Assembly (NCBI GenBank): GCA_022829145.1
Contig: CM040742.1
Location: 9,425,131 to 9,489,130 of the forward strand
Source of the DNA: Albula goreensis
Taxonomy: Eukaryota > Chordata > Actinopteri > Albuliformes > Albulidae
DNA: 64,000 nucleotides
Reading direction: 5' to 3'
This document shows, piece by piece, positions 52,501 through 64,000 of this stretch. Positions within the stretch are counted from its first letter, which is position 1. Each line of letters begins with the position of its first letter. The position numbers and the translations under genes are program-made. The notes beneath the pieces are model-generated. The model did not search any database and was not told the DNA's origin. It was given only the letters and a program-made list of their open reading frames with translations.

Positions 52501-54450
52501 AACATAAACAGGTCATGTAACGCTCAACCAGCTCTCAATGGCTTGTTCTTCTTGTGCAAGCTTCAAAACGAGGGCAAGGAGAATCAGCAGATAGCATAGA
52601 GATCTAGGGCTCAGACATTATTCGCACCCTTGTTTACTGCATTATAATTGCATTGGCCATCTCAGTCTCCATAATTGGACCCAACTGAAATTCTGTGGTC
52701 TTAATTGAAGAGGACAATCCATAAGTATAGAACTAAGGACATTGATGATCTTAAAAGGTTCTGCATGGAGGAATGGTTCAAGATTACTCCCAAATGTGTT
52801 TTTAAACCTTAAAAACCTTAAAGGCTCAGTAGTGATCGTCCCATACTGTCAATTATTTCTACTCCTGTTTTTGAGAAAAAATAGTAATATGCATTAAATG
52901 ATTTTTGGAACAATTGCATAACAAAAGATGGTATAGTTTCCCAACATCTGAGCATACAGTGGAGCTCACTGTCTATGATATTTATTTTTTACAGCCGGTT
53001 TTGTTCATTTTGATCAAGGTGCTTTCTGAGCCTACGGTATTTTTCAGTGCAACGTTCAGCACCCATCATCAGCTGCAAGGAAAAAACGGAGCTCTGACAT
53101 GTAATTCAGACTCTCCAGTGCTGAAGGTCAAATCTGTACCTATTTCAGGACAGGCAATGAGAAATTCAGTCATGATCCCTTGGGTCTCTACTTCTATCCA
53201 TGAGCTGCTTAAATCTTCAAATTTCAAATAATCACCATACAATAAAATAAGCTGGTCTGAGAACAGTGTCATATCACCATTTGCATTTCAACTGTTCAGC
53301 CCTAAAAAAACTGTGTTTAAACAGCTATACTGAAATTTATTGTATCAGGTCATCAAAACCTTCTACAACCATATGTGTGTTTACTTATCTCAGCTGATCT
53401 CACCCTGCTGGATCACAGGGACAGTGAAAAATAGTCTGATCATAATTATATAATTTCTGGTCAACTTTACAGCTGAACATTAGCCTTTTTGGAGAAAAAA
53501 GTTTGTGTTTTTGAGTGAAGTTATTCATCAAAGTGAAGTTGCAGTTCATGGTTCATTCAAGGAAAAAAATTGGGGTCATTGAAACAACACTGTGTGTAAC
53601 AGACACAGATGTAGCCAATAGAGATGCTCCACTTTCATTTACTGCACTCTTGAAAATGAATTAAAATAATCTGGTTTTGTATTGGTTGCATTTTTGTTTT
53701 GTAAGATTTTCTTTATGAGGACAACTGTATATCCATCTGTCATGTGATGTCAGAATACATAGATTTAAATCCTTCATTACTCTGAACCATTACTTCCATT
53801 ACCATTGCTGTCTAACTTGGTACAAGATATGGTGTTACCAAGTCAGTGCAATCTGACTGAGTAATTTTACTGGTAGGGCGGATGTCATTCAGGGGTGTGT
53901 CCCTGCCTTAGACAGCACACCTGAATTATGAAGTGATGGACCAATCTGAAACTTTTTGATACGCAGAGGTAGCATGTGGACTTACCCCTGAACAACATAG
54001 AGCTTTTACTGAGTTGAAAAGGCAGACATTAAACTACAATGGATGACACTTTTCATCAAGAAAAATCTCAGAACTCTACATAGGCAGCCATGTATGTATA
54101 CTGTTATAATACAGAATATAAAGGACCAGAACAAAATATGACAGTTTGTAAAAGACAACGGTGAATACATGAAAAAGTGGTCATTAAAAGTTCATTAAAA
54201 AAACGTAAAAAGTTACTTAATGTGAACTTAGATTTATAAAGGACTACGCCAATTCACAAAGGATTCAAAATCCAAAACTGTATTTTGACATCACTTCATT
54301 CCTCTCAGTGTAACAGACTGTCCACAGTTCTGGATGACCATCAATCCTCCAGTGCCTCCTCTGCAGTTTCACCATGCAACACAAACCAGCGTTTTCACAA
54401 AGCCCTTGAAGCTCAAAATTCTGCAAAACGAAACTGCTCTTTTTTGACTT
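49600..54450. other. Gap between septin6 and ube2a: no gene seen
   Basis: The two genes run toward each other. Apart from the Tc1-like relic at 52650-52808 I see only short open frames with no family match. In mammals NKRF, a gene with one very large coding exon, lies in this place; no such long frame is present here. Confidence 0.6.
52650..52808 (+). mobile_element. Decayed Tc1/mariner transposase fragment
   Basis: Read on the plus strand this gives HWPSQSP then LDPTEILWS then LKRTIHKYRTKDIDDLKRFC then MEEWFKITPK. It is the C-terminal DDE region of Tc1-like transposases (consensus WPSQSPDLNPIENLW.ELKR). Two in-frame TAA codons break it, one right after SP and one after LWS. No terminal inverted repeats or N-terminal half were found, so it is a dead fragment of a DNA transposon. 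Confidence 0.8.
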
Positions 54451-54456
54451 TTTATT
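54451..54456 (-). terminator. ube2a: Candidate ube2a polyadenylation signal
   Basis: The plus-strand tttatt reads AATAAA on the minus strand, about 1.2 kb past the ube2a stop codon, which would fit a UBE2A-sized 3' UTR. Other weaker signals may be used. Confidence 0.35.
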
Positions 54457-55642
54457 TACAAGTAAGAGAATGTACAGTTTCTAATATGGGTTATTAATGC
54501 AATTCATACTTTCAGGTTGGAATCTGAGGGTTGCAGTAGAAAAGGGATGAGCGGGTAGGCAGGAAGTCCGGGTAGGAAGTGGCAGGGCTCAGACTGTCTC
54601 TTCAATTAGCCGTGTTGACTAAAAAGCACTTTGAAAACGACTGGAAAAACCCAAACACACGGTTTCAGGTGATAATGGACACACAGAACGCAGTCAAAAC
54701 AAGAACAGACCCCTACATTTCTGTGCTCTATATCCACCAGTGGTCGGCTCTGCTTTCCAAGCCTAGTCAGGATCCAGATCGCTCTTCCTGGCTGTGGAAC
54801 AGGCTCAGTGGAGCAGAGCATTTCAGCCAAGTGCAAAAACTCAAATGTATCCGAGTAGCATGGCTTTAGGAGTTACTCCAGTTCACCTTTAAAGTTAACT
54901 TTACTCAGTCTTCACTCACTCCTCCTCCCCTCAGTCACCATGGCTACCCTGTGCCAACCACAAAAACATGCACGTGCTATGCTACCATTTAACAAGGATC
55001 CAGAGCACAGCAAATACAAAAATTGCCTGATGATCTCTTTCAAAAGGCTGTATATAGAAAATGTGCTTATATGCACACTTCCACACACACCTTTATAAAG
55101 AAATGCTTGGTACTGGGCTCAAGCATACCCCTCCCCATCAGAACCACAACAATAACAAGCAGGCAGTTTCTTTTCTGTAAATTACAACTCCATACAACAA
55201 CACTTGTAAAGCACAATGTGTGAACATGATGTGTTAGTTCTTTGATAATTAAAACTAGATTCAGTGATGAATCATAGCGAACAGATATTTTATAAACGCC
55301 CCCAGAGGCAAAGCCGAAAGGTCTGGCAAATTAAGCCAGACTATGTTTACAGCATGTAGAAAAAAAATGAAAACCTCTGCATACAATTGCAGGGCGGAAG
55401 GTAGCAGCGGAAGAAACAGTCTGCAGGTAACACAGATAACTCAGGGTGCCCAGGGGTGGTTCTGGCGTCCTGGGTGACGGCGGTGGGGGTGGAGTCAGAA
55501 CGTGAGTCTACATAATGAGTGAAGGACAGACGATTCTATGGAGGAGGGTATCAGCCTCTCAGAAAGGGGATGCGGCTTCGGGTGACGTCGGTGGGACAGA
55601 GTCCATATGGCGGGACCAGGCGAGGGTGGGGAGGGTGTGGGG

Positions 55643-58600
55643 TTAACAGTCGCGCCAGCTCTGCTCCACAATGGCCGACACCCTCTTCTCGTACTCGCGC
55701 TTATTCTCCTGGTAGAGCTGAGCTGCCTGGCTATTGGCTGGACTGTTGGGGTTGGGCTCGTCCAGGAGAGACTGCACAGGATGGAGAGAGAGGGAAAACA
55801 AGGGCGGAGGGAGGAAGAGGTAATAAATTTCACTAAGGCAAACTCTCCAGCGGATGGCTTTTGCCAGCACGCAGAAGGCAGTTCTAAATTAAGATCCACA
55901 AAGCGTTTTTTTTTTTTGTTTTTAAAGCTTCTTGAAGACTGTTAACTGAAAAAGCTCAATGGTCAGGAATGTGTTTCCAAACTGTTATGACATAGAAACA
56001 TGCAGTCAATATATCTCATGAGAATTCTCTTTTTTATTAATTGTACCTTGATTTATGCTGTATATGTTTATATACATTCATAGTCATGTTATTCATTTGC
56101 ACTGAATGACTCTGCAATGCATTTAATTAAATATATGCCAACGAATGCATGACAAAGTGTATACCACAATGATTTTAATTTAGAAAGAAATTTTAAAGAC
56201 ACTCAAAGCCTTATCACTAGGTTTCCCTATGGATAACAAACTGAAAAATATACTAAATCTTAAACTCAACCCACCTGTATAGAAGTTAGGATTGAAGACA
56301 CATCATAGGTGGGACTCCAGCGGTTTTGAAGAATGTCCAAACATATACTACCATCAGCATAGACTGGAAAAAACAAGATGTGTCATACGGTCTTAAATGG
56401 CCTCAAATACCACTAAATCACAGTTCAAATGGAGAGAGCTGAAGCACTGAATGCAGCTATGTGGGACAGACTGGCGGCTCACCATTAGGATGAAACATTT
56501 TGGACACGAAGCGAACTGTAGGTGGTTTGTTGGGATATTCTTCTGTGAATTCTACTGTCAGCTTGAAAGTACCTGGAGAAGAGATCACACAGAGAGTCTC
56601 ATAATCAGAGGACTGAATGCACTGCATATTCAATTATCTTTATTCCATTCTTTACTATTTATTCAATTTTCTTATTATGATTATGCTGATAAAAATAATC
56701 TTGTCCTTGGATGAAGATGACCTGTGATTATTGTTACCATTATTACAGTTAATAATAAAAATCATCATTATCCTCATCATAATCCATGGGGGAGAGCAGA
56801 GAACATATCCTACCATCCGAACATACTACCAACTGCATAGGCTGGAAAACATGTGATAGGAAAATACACTGAGACAGCAATACTACTGCTGGAAGCACCC
56901 AATGGCAACAAGTGAAACAGGAAAAACCCATTCCATTACCATACATGTAAAACAGTACCAAAACAGGCCAGGACATTTTGCATGCAATCAATGCGATGCT
57001 GAAATGGATCATTTAATTAACATTTTCTTTTAACTGTGTCTAGCAATTTTGGCATCTAGCTTGGGAATCATTTACCTCTAAAGGGATTAATTACTGCAGC
57101 CACTGGTGTGAATCTCATTTGAGGAACCAGATAAGTTGGCCACAAATATTTCAAAGCAATGAAAGGTTGCCTGCTTTCAATGAAAAATGTTTCCAGCTGT
57201 TCCATATCGATACATTTGGCGTTCCCATCGAAACTTGTCAAAATGAGGAAACCCCAACCTTCCAGCATTTTAAACAGTCATATCATAGTAGCTTCACCAG
57301 GAAGCCATTTATATTTTTGGCTGTTCTGGTCATCCCTAGATGCAACACGCCTTGCTATTGTTGACTCAATACAGACTGAACAGACTCTCCTCCAGCTCAG
57401 TTTGCACCATGTCAGATACTTACACACTCTCTCTTTATGCAGGAGGAACAGAGGCTACAGTAAGCAATGCATTAGCAAACACAGGCAAAGAGAAGCCACT
57501 GCTCTTATGGGTCAAAAATCTGCACTGCTAAAATAAAACCTACTCCTGTCAAGTCTTCCTAATGTGAATCATAATATCCTTTCACTGCCATAACATTAGA
57601 GATATTTCATATCTCACTAATCAGTTATGAGCATGAGTCATTGGTCAGTTATGTGTGTATTTCTTTGATCACAGTTCTGTGCTTCTGCTGAAAATCATGC
57701 TGAAATCTGCTTTTCCGTACAAGCTGCTTTTCTTTGGGTTGGCCAAAAACCCCAAGAGGGACTTATCCCCTCCCTCGACACGCCACCCTGTCACGCTCAT
57801 ACACCCACCCAATGCTTGCGGCTGTTCTAATCTGGCCAAACCAAACCACCAAGAAGATTAAGGGTCAACCAGGAGCAGGGTGCCACCTGGTCACTCCTCC
57901 ACCCCCAAGGCCAGCTGTGCTCCCCTGGCTGCCTGACTCAAAATCCTGTTAGCATCAGCTGTTCAATTAAAAAACCTCCAACAAAGCATTGCATTGCCAT
58001 GTTACTGCAGTCACGTACTGTGATTGACTGGAATCACATACACCAGAAACACAATCTCCTGCCCAGCTTCCGGACTTATGGTTGGTACAGTGGATAGGGA
58101 TTTTATTACAAATGTAGGCTTTTTGTTTTGTGGTGATTTTTTGACACTATCGGGTAGGTTTCTGAGGGGAAACTGACAATAGTCAAAGACAGGCTGAGGT
58201 TTTAAAAAATGGGTGTGGTGTGTCAAATATAAACAAGGGTGACAGGAGATTTTTAGAGCCATTCTGTGGGACAGAAAAAAAATATCACAGTATAACCTGT
58301 CAGCACTCACCATCTTCAAAAGGTGTTCCCTCTGGGCTAGGAAAGACAGAGAAGCTTCATTATCTCACATGACAACTTCAGCAAAACACAAACATTACTG
58401 TCCACGCATTCAATTATTACTGAAGCTTTCTCATCTGTGCTACAGTATCAAGAGACCCTATACACCCAAACTGACAAATGCTCACACAACAATGTATTCT
58501 TCACTAACAATATAATATGGTGAAGGCAGGTAGTTTTGCATACAAATAACTGCTACTTGACGTAAACTCCAAGTTCATGTAACCTTAGAAGCCAGATCCA

Positions 58601-59346
58601 CATTCTGGTGAAAGATATGCAATGTGACTTCTAACCATTTGGCAAATTTTCTAAATATGCATCGCCTGCTTTCACAAATGTCTCTAGCGAGCTAACTATT
58701 TCCATGTCAAAACAATTGTCATTGTTTTCAGTATTTTCTGATAGCACCAGTTCGCGAATTGCCAAAATAATGAATGAGGGATGGTAATCAAATCAACAAT
58801 GGCCACGAAGTTTACACTTAAGACAACGATCTCACCGGTCATCCACCAAATGTTTGAACAAATAACAACTAGCCTGTCTTGAGCGATGCAGAAAAGTTAG
58901 CTTCAATCATAATTAAAAAGCATAGCAGAAACTACTTTCTATCAATCGACAATCAATATCTCGCATAGCGGCTTACCCAAAAATGACTGCATTCCAGACC
59001 ATGATGTTGTTTTCTGACGGGGCTCCACTGACGCCGGCCGGGGGATCTTCCTGAAGCCTAAAATTTGTGGGGAAAATACATGTTTGAAATCCTGTAATAA
59101 ACATCATTGTCCTATTCAAGAAACAAGCTACGCACTTATTCAGGCGACATCCAACCAAACCGCAAAAACGAAACGCTGCGAAATGTGCGTAGCTTTCTTT
59201 CACAGAATGTGTAGCTACACATTTTAAAATGTCGCCATGTTAAGTCTGTTCTGGTCTGTAAAACAACAGAAAAGCGTGACTTCTCCTCTCCTCATCGTAT
59301 ACCGTTTAAAGTCTCTCATCAAACGCCGCCTGGCAGGTGTTGACAT
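55643..59346 (-). CDS. ube2a: Ubiquitin-conjugating enzyme E2 A (RAD6 homologue)
   Basis: UBE2A takes ubiquitin from E1 onto its active cysteine and, with RAD18 or RNF20/40, marks PCNA or histone H2B in the nucleus. Coding exons in transcript order: 59303-59346, 58977-59057, 58311-58336, 56483-56572, 56275-56363 and 55643-55771. They join in frame to 152 aa, the usual length. The N-terminus reads [20 protein letters not shown]; the active-site Cys88 lies in [10 protein letters not shown], with HPN upstream. The protein ends [11 protein letters not shown], the UBE2A ending, whereas UBE2B ends in ..WNDS; this settles the paralogue. It lies tail to tail with septin6. A 30-40 bp echo of the exon 5 start lies in intron 4's upstream neighbour (about 56785-56855). 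Confidence 0.97.
56573..58310. other. ube2a intron 3: otherwise empty
   Basis: A 1.7-kb intron with the exon 5 echo and several chance open frames on both strands. I see no recognised element. Confidence 0.55.
56785..56855 (-). pseudogene. Partial echo of ube2a exon 5 inside intron 3
   Basis: On the plus strand 'tccgaacatactacc' then 'gcataggctggaaaac' parallels the exon 5 start 'tccaaacatatactacc' then 'gcatagactggaaaa' (56336-56372), including the AG acceptor. The copy lies between exons 3 and 4 and reads SDGRICSLL where exon 5 reads ADGSICLDI. Similarity fades after about 40 bp. It looks like a small old duplication; chance is possible. Confidence 0.45.
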
Positions 59347-62300
59347 CTTCTTAAAATAAAGAAAAAATTAAAAACAGAAGCGTAAAGATTTTACTTCCTG
59401 ATCTAAACCCAAAACGCTCACCTGCCTTCCTCAACCCCCCGCCTGGCAAAGACGTATTTCTGTGCAGCAGCAGCAGCTGGGGCTACCCAATCGGATTCTC
59501 AAAGGATTTAGGACTGTACCATATCAAACTACGTGGGGGTAAGCGTGTTATATGAGTCAGCTATTCCAAAATTCATCAATTAGATGATTTACAGTAAAGC
59601 ATTCCTTGTCATTATGAATGTAATTCAGCCCTATTTTTGGGGGGGCTGTGAGCGAAAATGTTGTCTGAGAGCTCTCCTCACCACCGCGCAATCTCGACCC
59701 ACCCATCGAGACTCCCACTGTCCGGCCCAGCATCCACACGCAACATACAAATAGGGACAGAGGCAGAAACGAGCGGTACTTCAATTATGTATCACAGGAT
59801 AACCACTAACGGTACGGGCCGTACCTTCTGTAGATGAAGCTAAGGTTGGGGGGTCAAGAAGGTGTCACTGGAAGTAGACGTGCTTTACATAAATGTTATA
59901 TTTAAATTATTAGCAATAATAAAAGTCATAATAGTAATAATAACCATATGGAAAAGAAGGATGGCATTAACCAAAGTCCATAACCATTGACTGTTCAAAT
60001 ATCACTGTAAAGTTTTAAACCCAGGTAATACTCCTGTAGAAGTGTTACAGTTTGGTTATGTTATACAGATGTCTGTGGAGATATCAAAGAGGGAGAACGC
60101 ATTCATAGACTGCTAAAACTCTATTATAAGAAACTGATGAACTCTTAGTTTCCTGCTGTATTGTTAGGAATACAGTTTTGCGGAAAACAGGCAGTGTCCT
60201 TCTCAATCTGAGCATTACGTTCAGGCCTTCTTTTAGGCCTAACAATCAACAAGTAAAGTACAGGTCCAAAATAAATAAGCCAATGCACCTTTCTTTTGTA
60301 TTTTTCAATTTACTTAAAGATATTTATAAATAAAATAAACAGATGTACATTTTAATCCTTCATGTGTCATTTTTTATTTTACCTTCATATTGACTTACAA
60401 TGTATTGCAGAAAACCCTTATATTGTATAGGTACAGTATGCTATGTAAGTACTTAAAACAACCAGTATAGTTAAACAGAAAACATTCAGGGTCAGTATCT
60501 TTCTTCTAGCTAACGTCAGAACAACAGCTCTGAATTATGGAGTTTTGATAATCAAAACTTACATTAGCAAGATGTCTCAGTTAAGCTATCTTGTATGACC
60601 CTGTGTCAGTCATCAAAGGTTGCACATTTTTTCATTTTATATGTATAATTTGCTTGGTGCAGGCGTGTGCTGGCATTAAATACTGTTGTGCTTTCTAGTC
60701 ACACAAATATGTCCTGTGCAGAGCCCTCCAACCAATCTTTATGTGCAAGGAGCAGGCAAGTTAAAGGTAACCTTGTACTGTGTCAGTTAATTAAATTCAT
60801 ACTCAAATGCACTTTTGAAAGCCAATATTAAAGTACAAATGGGCTACATTAATACAAGTAGCCAACTGTTTTCAGATGTGGATCTAAGCCTATAGGTTGA
60901 TATGTTCTGATATTTTGTAAATGCGCTTTCCAATTACCTTTTATGTAGTCAGCATAATATATCTTAATCCATAAAACTCATCCTCTTAATCAAACTGTTT
61001 GCAGTATTGCCAACATCAAGGTAGTTCAAATAAATATAAATCCTGTAACTATAAACCAAACTAGTTCAGCAGACCATTTGTTTGTTAGTTTGCTTTCACA
61101 TCCACCAGAAGGCAGGCTAAGAAATCATTTTCCTAAGCATACTTACAAGCTGTTTCTTCTGGACAGTTGGATATAACCTAAACAATATCACGTATGACAA
61201 TAATTTTGTTCAATGTAGCTGTACTATAGCAGTATATAAGAATGCGTGATTCAACCAAACTTTGGTCCTTGGTCAACTATGATACACATTCACTGGGGTT
61301 TCTTAATTTAACTGAGGAAAAGACAGGAAAAAAAGATGTTGATAGGTGACAGTAACAGAAACAGGGGCACTCTTCATCTGACTCCACTAGTGCACTGATG
61401 ATGAGCAGCACTAGCAACAGCTGCTGAATGGCTGGTGTCTGGTGTAGAATCTGTGATCATGGCACACCGGTTTACCATTTCTGTTCTCAGCACCATCTCC
61501 TCCAGCTTTTTCTCTACCATCAGATCTGATGAGCAGATTTTTCAACATGTTACTTAGGAAGTGAGCCAGCATTGCTTTCCTTTTGGCCATGATCACTCAT
61601 GATGAAGCCAAACTCAATGAGTAGCTTGATTGCATCCAGATAGTATCATTCTCATGCTCGTGGAAAGTAGAGAAATGACCTCTCCAAGATGGCAGACACT
61701 GGTAACGAGACCCCTTAAAACAGCAATCCTGTGGTTTTGTTACAGTATTCTCATTCGCTGGCTGGTCTCATCAGTGGTAGTGCCTGAATTTAGTGGTTGT
61801 TCCATCTCATGCCTGACCCGTAAGGTTTCGTTGGTCATGTGTGGATTCCTAATGCTCTTTGCGAGCAGATGTAGGTTTCTCCCATTGTGTAAAGCCATCA
61901 AGGGACAATTTACAATATCGCTTACCAAACAGAATAAAGCATAAATATAGTACACCAAATCAAATGACAAATATCAAACACCAAAAAACTGTATAATAAA
62001 TGTAATTGCTCTGAAAGCAATAAACATCCAGCACAACTGTATAGTGCTAACTTGTGGTATAAATTTTAAAAATCTTTTTTTAACTAAAAGGGCTTCCCAT
62101 TTTACTTGATCAGGCCATCAGAATGAAATAATAGATCTTGATATGTTTGAGGATCTGTGGTCTATAAACAAATACCTTGCAGTGTATTTTCTACACAAAA
62201 ATAATGCTGAGTACCATGAAAATTTGTTTAAAATTTTTAAACAAATGGGTAAAAAGCTTTTCGATGGTCTTATTGACAATCTGCCTAACAGTATCCCAAA

Positions 62301-63399
62301 TTACTTGATTTCATCCTAGGAATTTAAAATGAGTGGCTCAAGATGAATGACCCCTTTAATCTTTTAATATGTAGAAAGTGTTTTGTGATGAAAAATAGAT
62401 CTATTCTTCTTCAACACATTCGCAATAACATGTAATTCGCATTTCAATACACATTTTATCTTTTCATATAAGTGTCAATTTTTTTTCAATGACACAGGCA
62501 GTCAGATAAAGAAACTCAAAGGTGGCCAATGGGTGAACACAGGCGCCGTCTAGTGGCTAAAAGAGGAGAAAGCCCATTTTAATAAATCCAATTAATAGCC
62601 AGCGTCCGGCGTTCATACCCAGGTAGAGGTTGTGCTCTTGAATATTCAATTTCTGCTTTACTGTGGTTCAGCTTAATAAGGCTCAATGAAACCTAAGCAA
62701 AGAGCTAGAGAGCCATATTAGCAGGTTTTAGTGGTCACTATGACAAGAGGGCTGAATTCCGATAATTATGTCATTTAAATACATTAACAGTAACAGTAAT
62801 CTGCAGCTGAATCTTGATGCTTAAGTTTTTTTATTTATTTCTGCTTAAAACAGCTCAACCGTAATAATATGTTCTAACATGCAAAGTCCTACATCCCCAA
62901 AATAGTGCACATTTTCAGCTTTGCATGACTGTTAAATAAGAATTGCCATTCGGCTGAGAATGTAATTTCAAGAAATAACATTATTTTATTTTATGTCAAT
63001 TGAGCATGATCTGTTCCTACTAAAGCACATGAATGTTCTTGATGAGGTTAATGCGACCAAATAAATAAATAGTCATAACCCTTATTTATATATACGTTTT
63101 GGCATGTCTACCTTGCTGGGGATCCACTTGCGAAAAATTTTCCAGACCTCCTTAGCGTTGTTTTCATGCAAGCAAAATATTTCTAACAAACAGATATACT
63201 TATACATGAGTGTATTTTATTGTAAATTACTAAACTTACAGGATATTGTTCAAAGAGCATTCACTCTCTTCAACAGGTTTGAACAAGTTTTGTAAATTGT
63301 CAATAGGCTACTGCGAGCAGTTTTACATTTGGAATATCCATAAATTGAAAATATTGTGGACAGCACACCACTATCGCACACACTAACTCTTTTTGATGT
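59347..63399. other. Upstream of ube2a: no gene seen
   Basis: The first few hundred bases hold the ube2a 5' UTR and promoter (CpG-richer, 59347-59500). The rest is AT-rich. An open frame at 61411-61596 on the minus strand is rich in Lys/Arg but matches no family that I know. Confidence 0.5.
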
Positions 63400-63800
63400 C
63401 CTCGCCGTATTCTACAGGACTGTCAGCAGTGCCAGTGGATGATTTAAAAAATTAGATCACGCAGACCGCGTCTGGATTATATTACGGTTCACGTGGACCC
63501 GCCTCACATGAGCGGAACTGCATTATGGTTGACTGGACTCACGGGGGGTGGTGGCCGGGTTACGCCATCTACAAATCCATAGTGACGCTTCTTATGTGCG
63601 ATGTCGTCATCCTGCTGGAGCGACCTTGTTATGAAACACTCGCGCAGGCTTCCCTGTGGTCCGACGTTGACTAATCGGCTGAAGTCAGATGTGAACTGTC
63701 TGTGAGTTTTTTTTATACACATATCCGGTTTTGACCGGTGAAGCTTAGGACCCACTCAGCGTGACACTGAATGAGTTCACGACAGCATGGAAATGGTTTG
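63400..63800. other. CpG-richer patch, possible promoter of a gene beyond the window
   Basis: CpG dinucleotides are denser here than in the 4 kb to the left. On the plus strand 'gacagcatggaaatggtttg' (from 63781) has an ATG that runs into a GTATGC donor-like site six codons on, as a first coding exon might. No homology supports it. Confidence 0.25.
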
Positions 63801-64000
63801 TGAGGTATGCTTCAAAAGATGAAACATTGTTTTTCACTGTTTGAGAAATTTGAGAATTTTAACTGGCACCAACGCTGGGATACAGGCATACAGAATTCAA
63901 GAGGTGTCACAGACGAATGATTACAGTTCCAAACTGTATTTTCATGTTTTACCAATTTCAAATTAGCATCTATCTTATCCAGAATGTAGAACCCAATAGT

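Noticed and set aside
57068-57268. 66-codon minus-strand frame in ube2a intron 3 with a protein-like composition
   Set aside because: No family match that I can name, no splice signals that fit ube2a phase, and it is short enough to be chance.
61411-61970. Neighbouring open frames of 61-104 codons on both strands
   Set aside because: They overlap or abut on opposite strands in AT-rich sequence and resemble no known protein.

Overview
The window looks like nuclear DNA of a teleost fish. It has five intron-bearing or single-exon vertebrate genes with GT-AG introns, fish-type dispersed repeats (tails reading 'cttttatccaaagc..acttacag' and 'ctgtacaaataaa'), CA/TG microsatellites, a decayed Tc1-like transposase and a hAT-like MITE. 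Nothing bacterial, plasmid-like or CRISPR-like is present. The species cannot be named from the sequence alone.

Layout. (1) 8..19731, minus strand: a complete coding set of 32 exons for a germinal-centre kinase, map4k2 (about 808 codons), with the stop codon almost at the left edge. A 1.8-kb minisatellite of 29-bp units fills intron 22. (2) 22030..24622, plus: rpl39, three coding exons, 51 aa, behind a TOP-type start, head to head with map4k2. (3) 26548..27615, minus: sowahd, one exon, 355 aa, ankyrin repeats. (4) 32333..46431, plus: septin6, ten coding exons, 434 aa in the main form, with one good and one weaker alternative last exon further right. (5) 55643..59346, minus: ube2a, six coding exons, 152 aa, tail to tail with septin6. 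(6) 59347..64000: no gene that I can support.

The run rpl39 - sowahd - septin6 - ube2a matches the gene order I know from human Xq24 (UBE2A, NKRF, SEPTIN6, SOWAHD, RPL39). Here nkrf is not found between septin6 and ube2a, and map4k2 (human 11q13) sits next to rpl39. The genes are not an operon. They act in separate housekeeping and signalling jobs: stress-kinase signalling, ribosome, septin filaments, ubiquitin conjugation and an ankyrin protein of unclear role.

The most interesting points are at the level of splicing and repeats: a 41-bp tandem duplication that copies a map4k2 splice donor, an inferred GC-AG last intron, TG microsatellites next to two kinase-exon acceptors, a minisatellite that starts about 12 nt past a splice donor and is open in all minus-strand frames, an echo of a ube2a exon in an intron, and a 14-bp hairpin in the rpl39 intron. 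I did not find a wholly new biological system. Exon limits were set by hand from splice consensus, reading-frame continuity and recalled family sequences.
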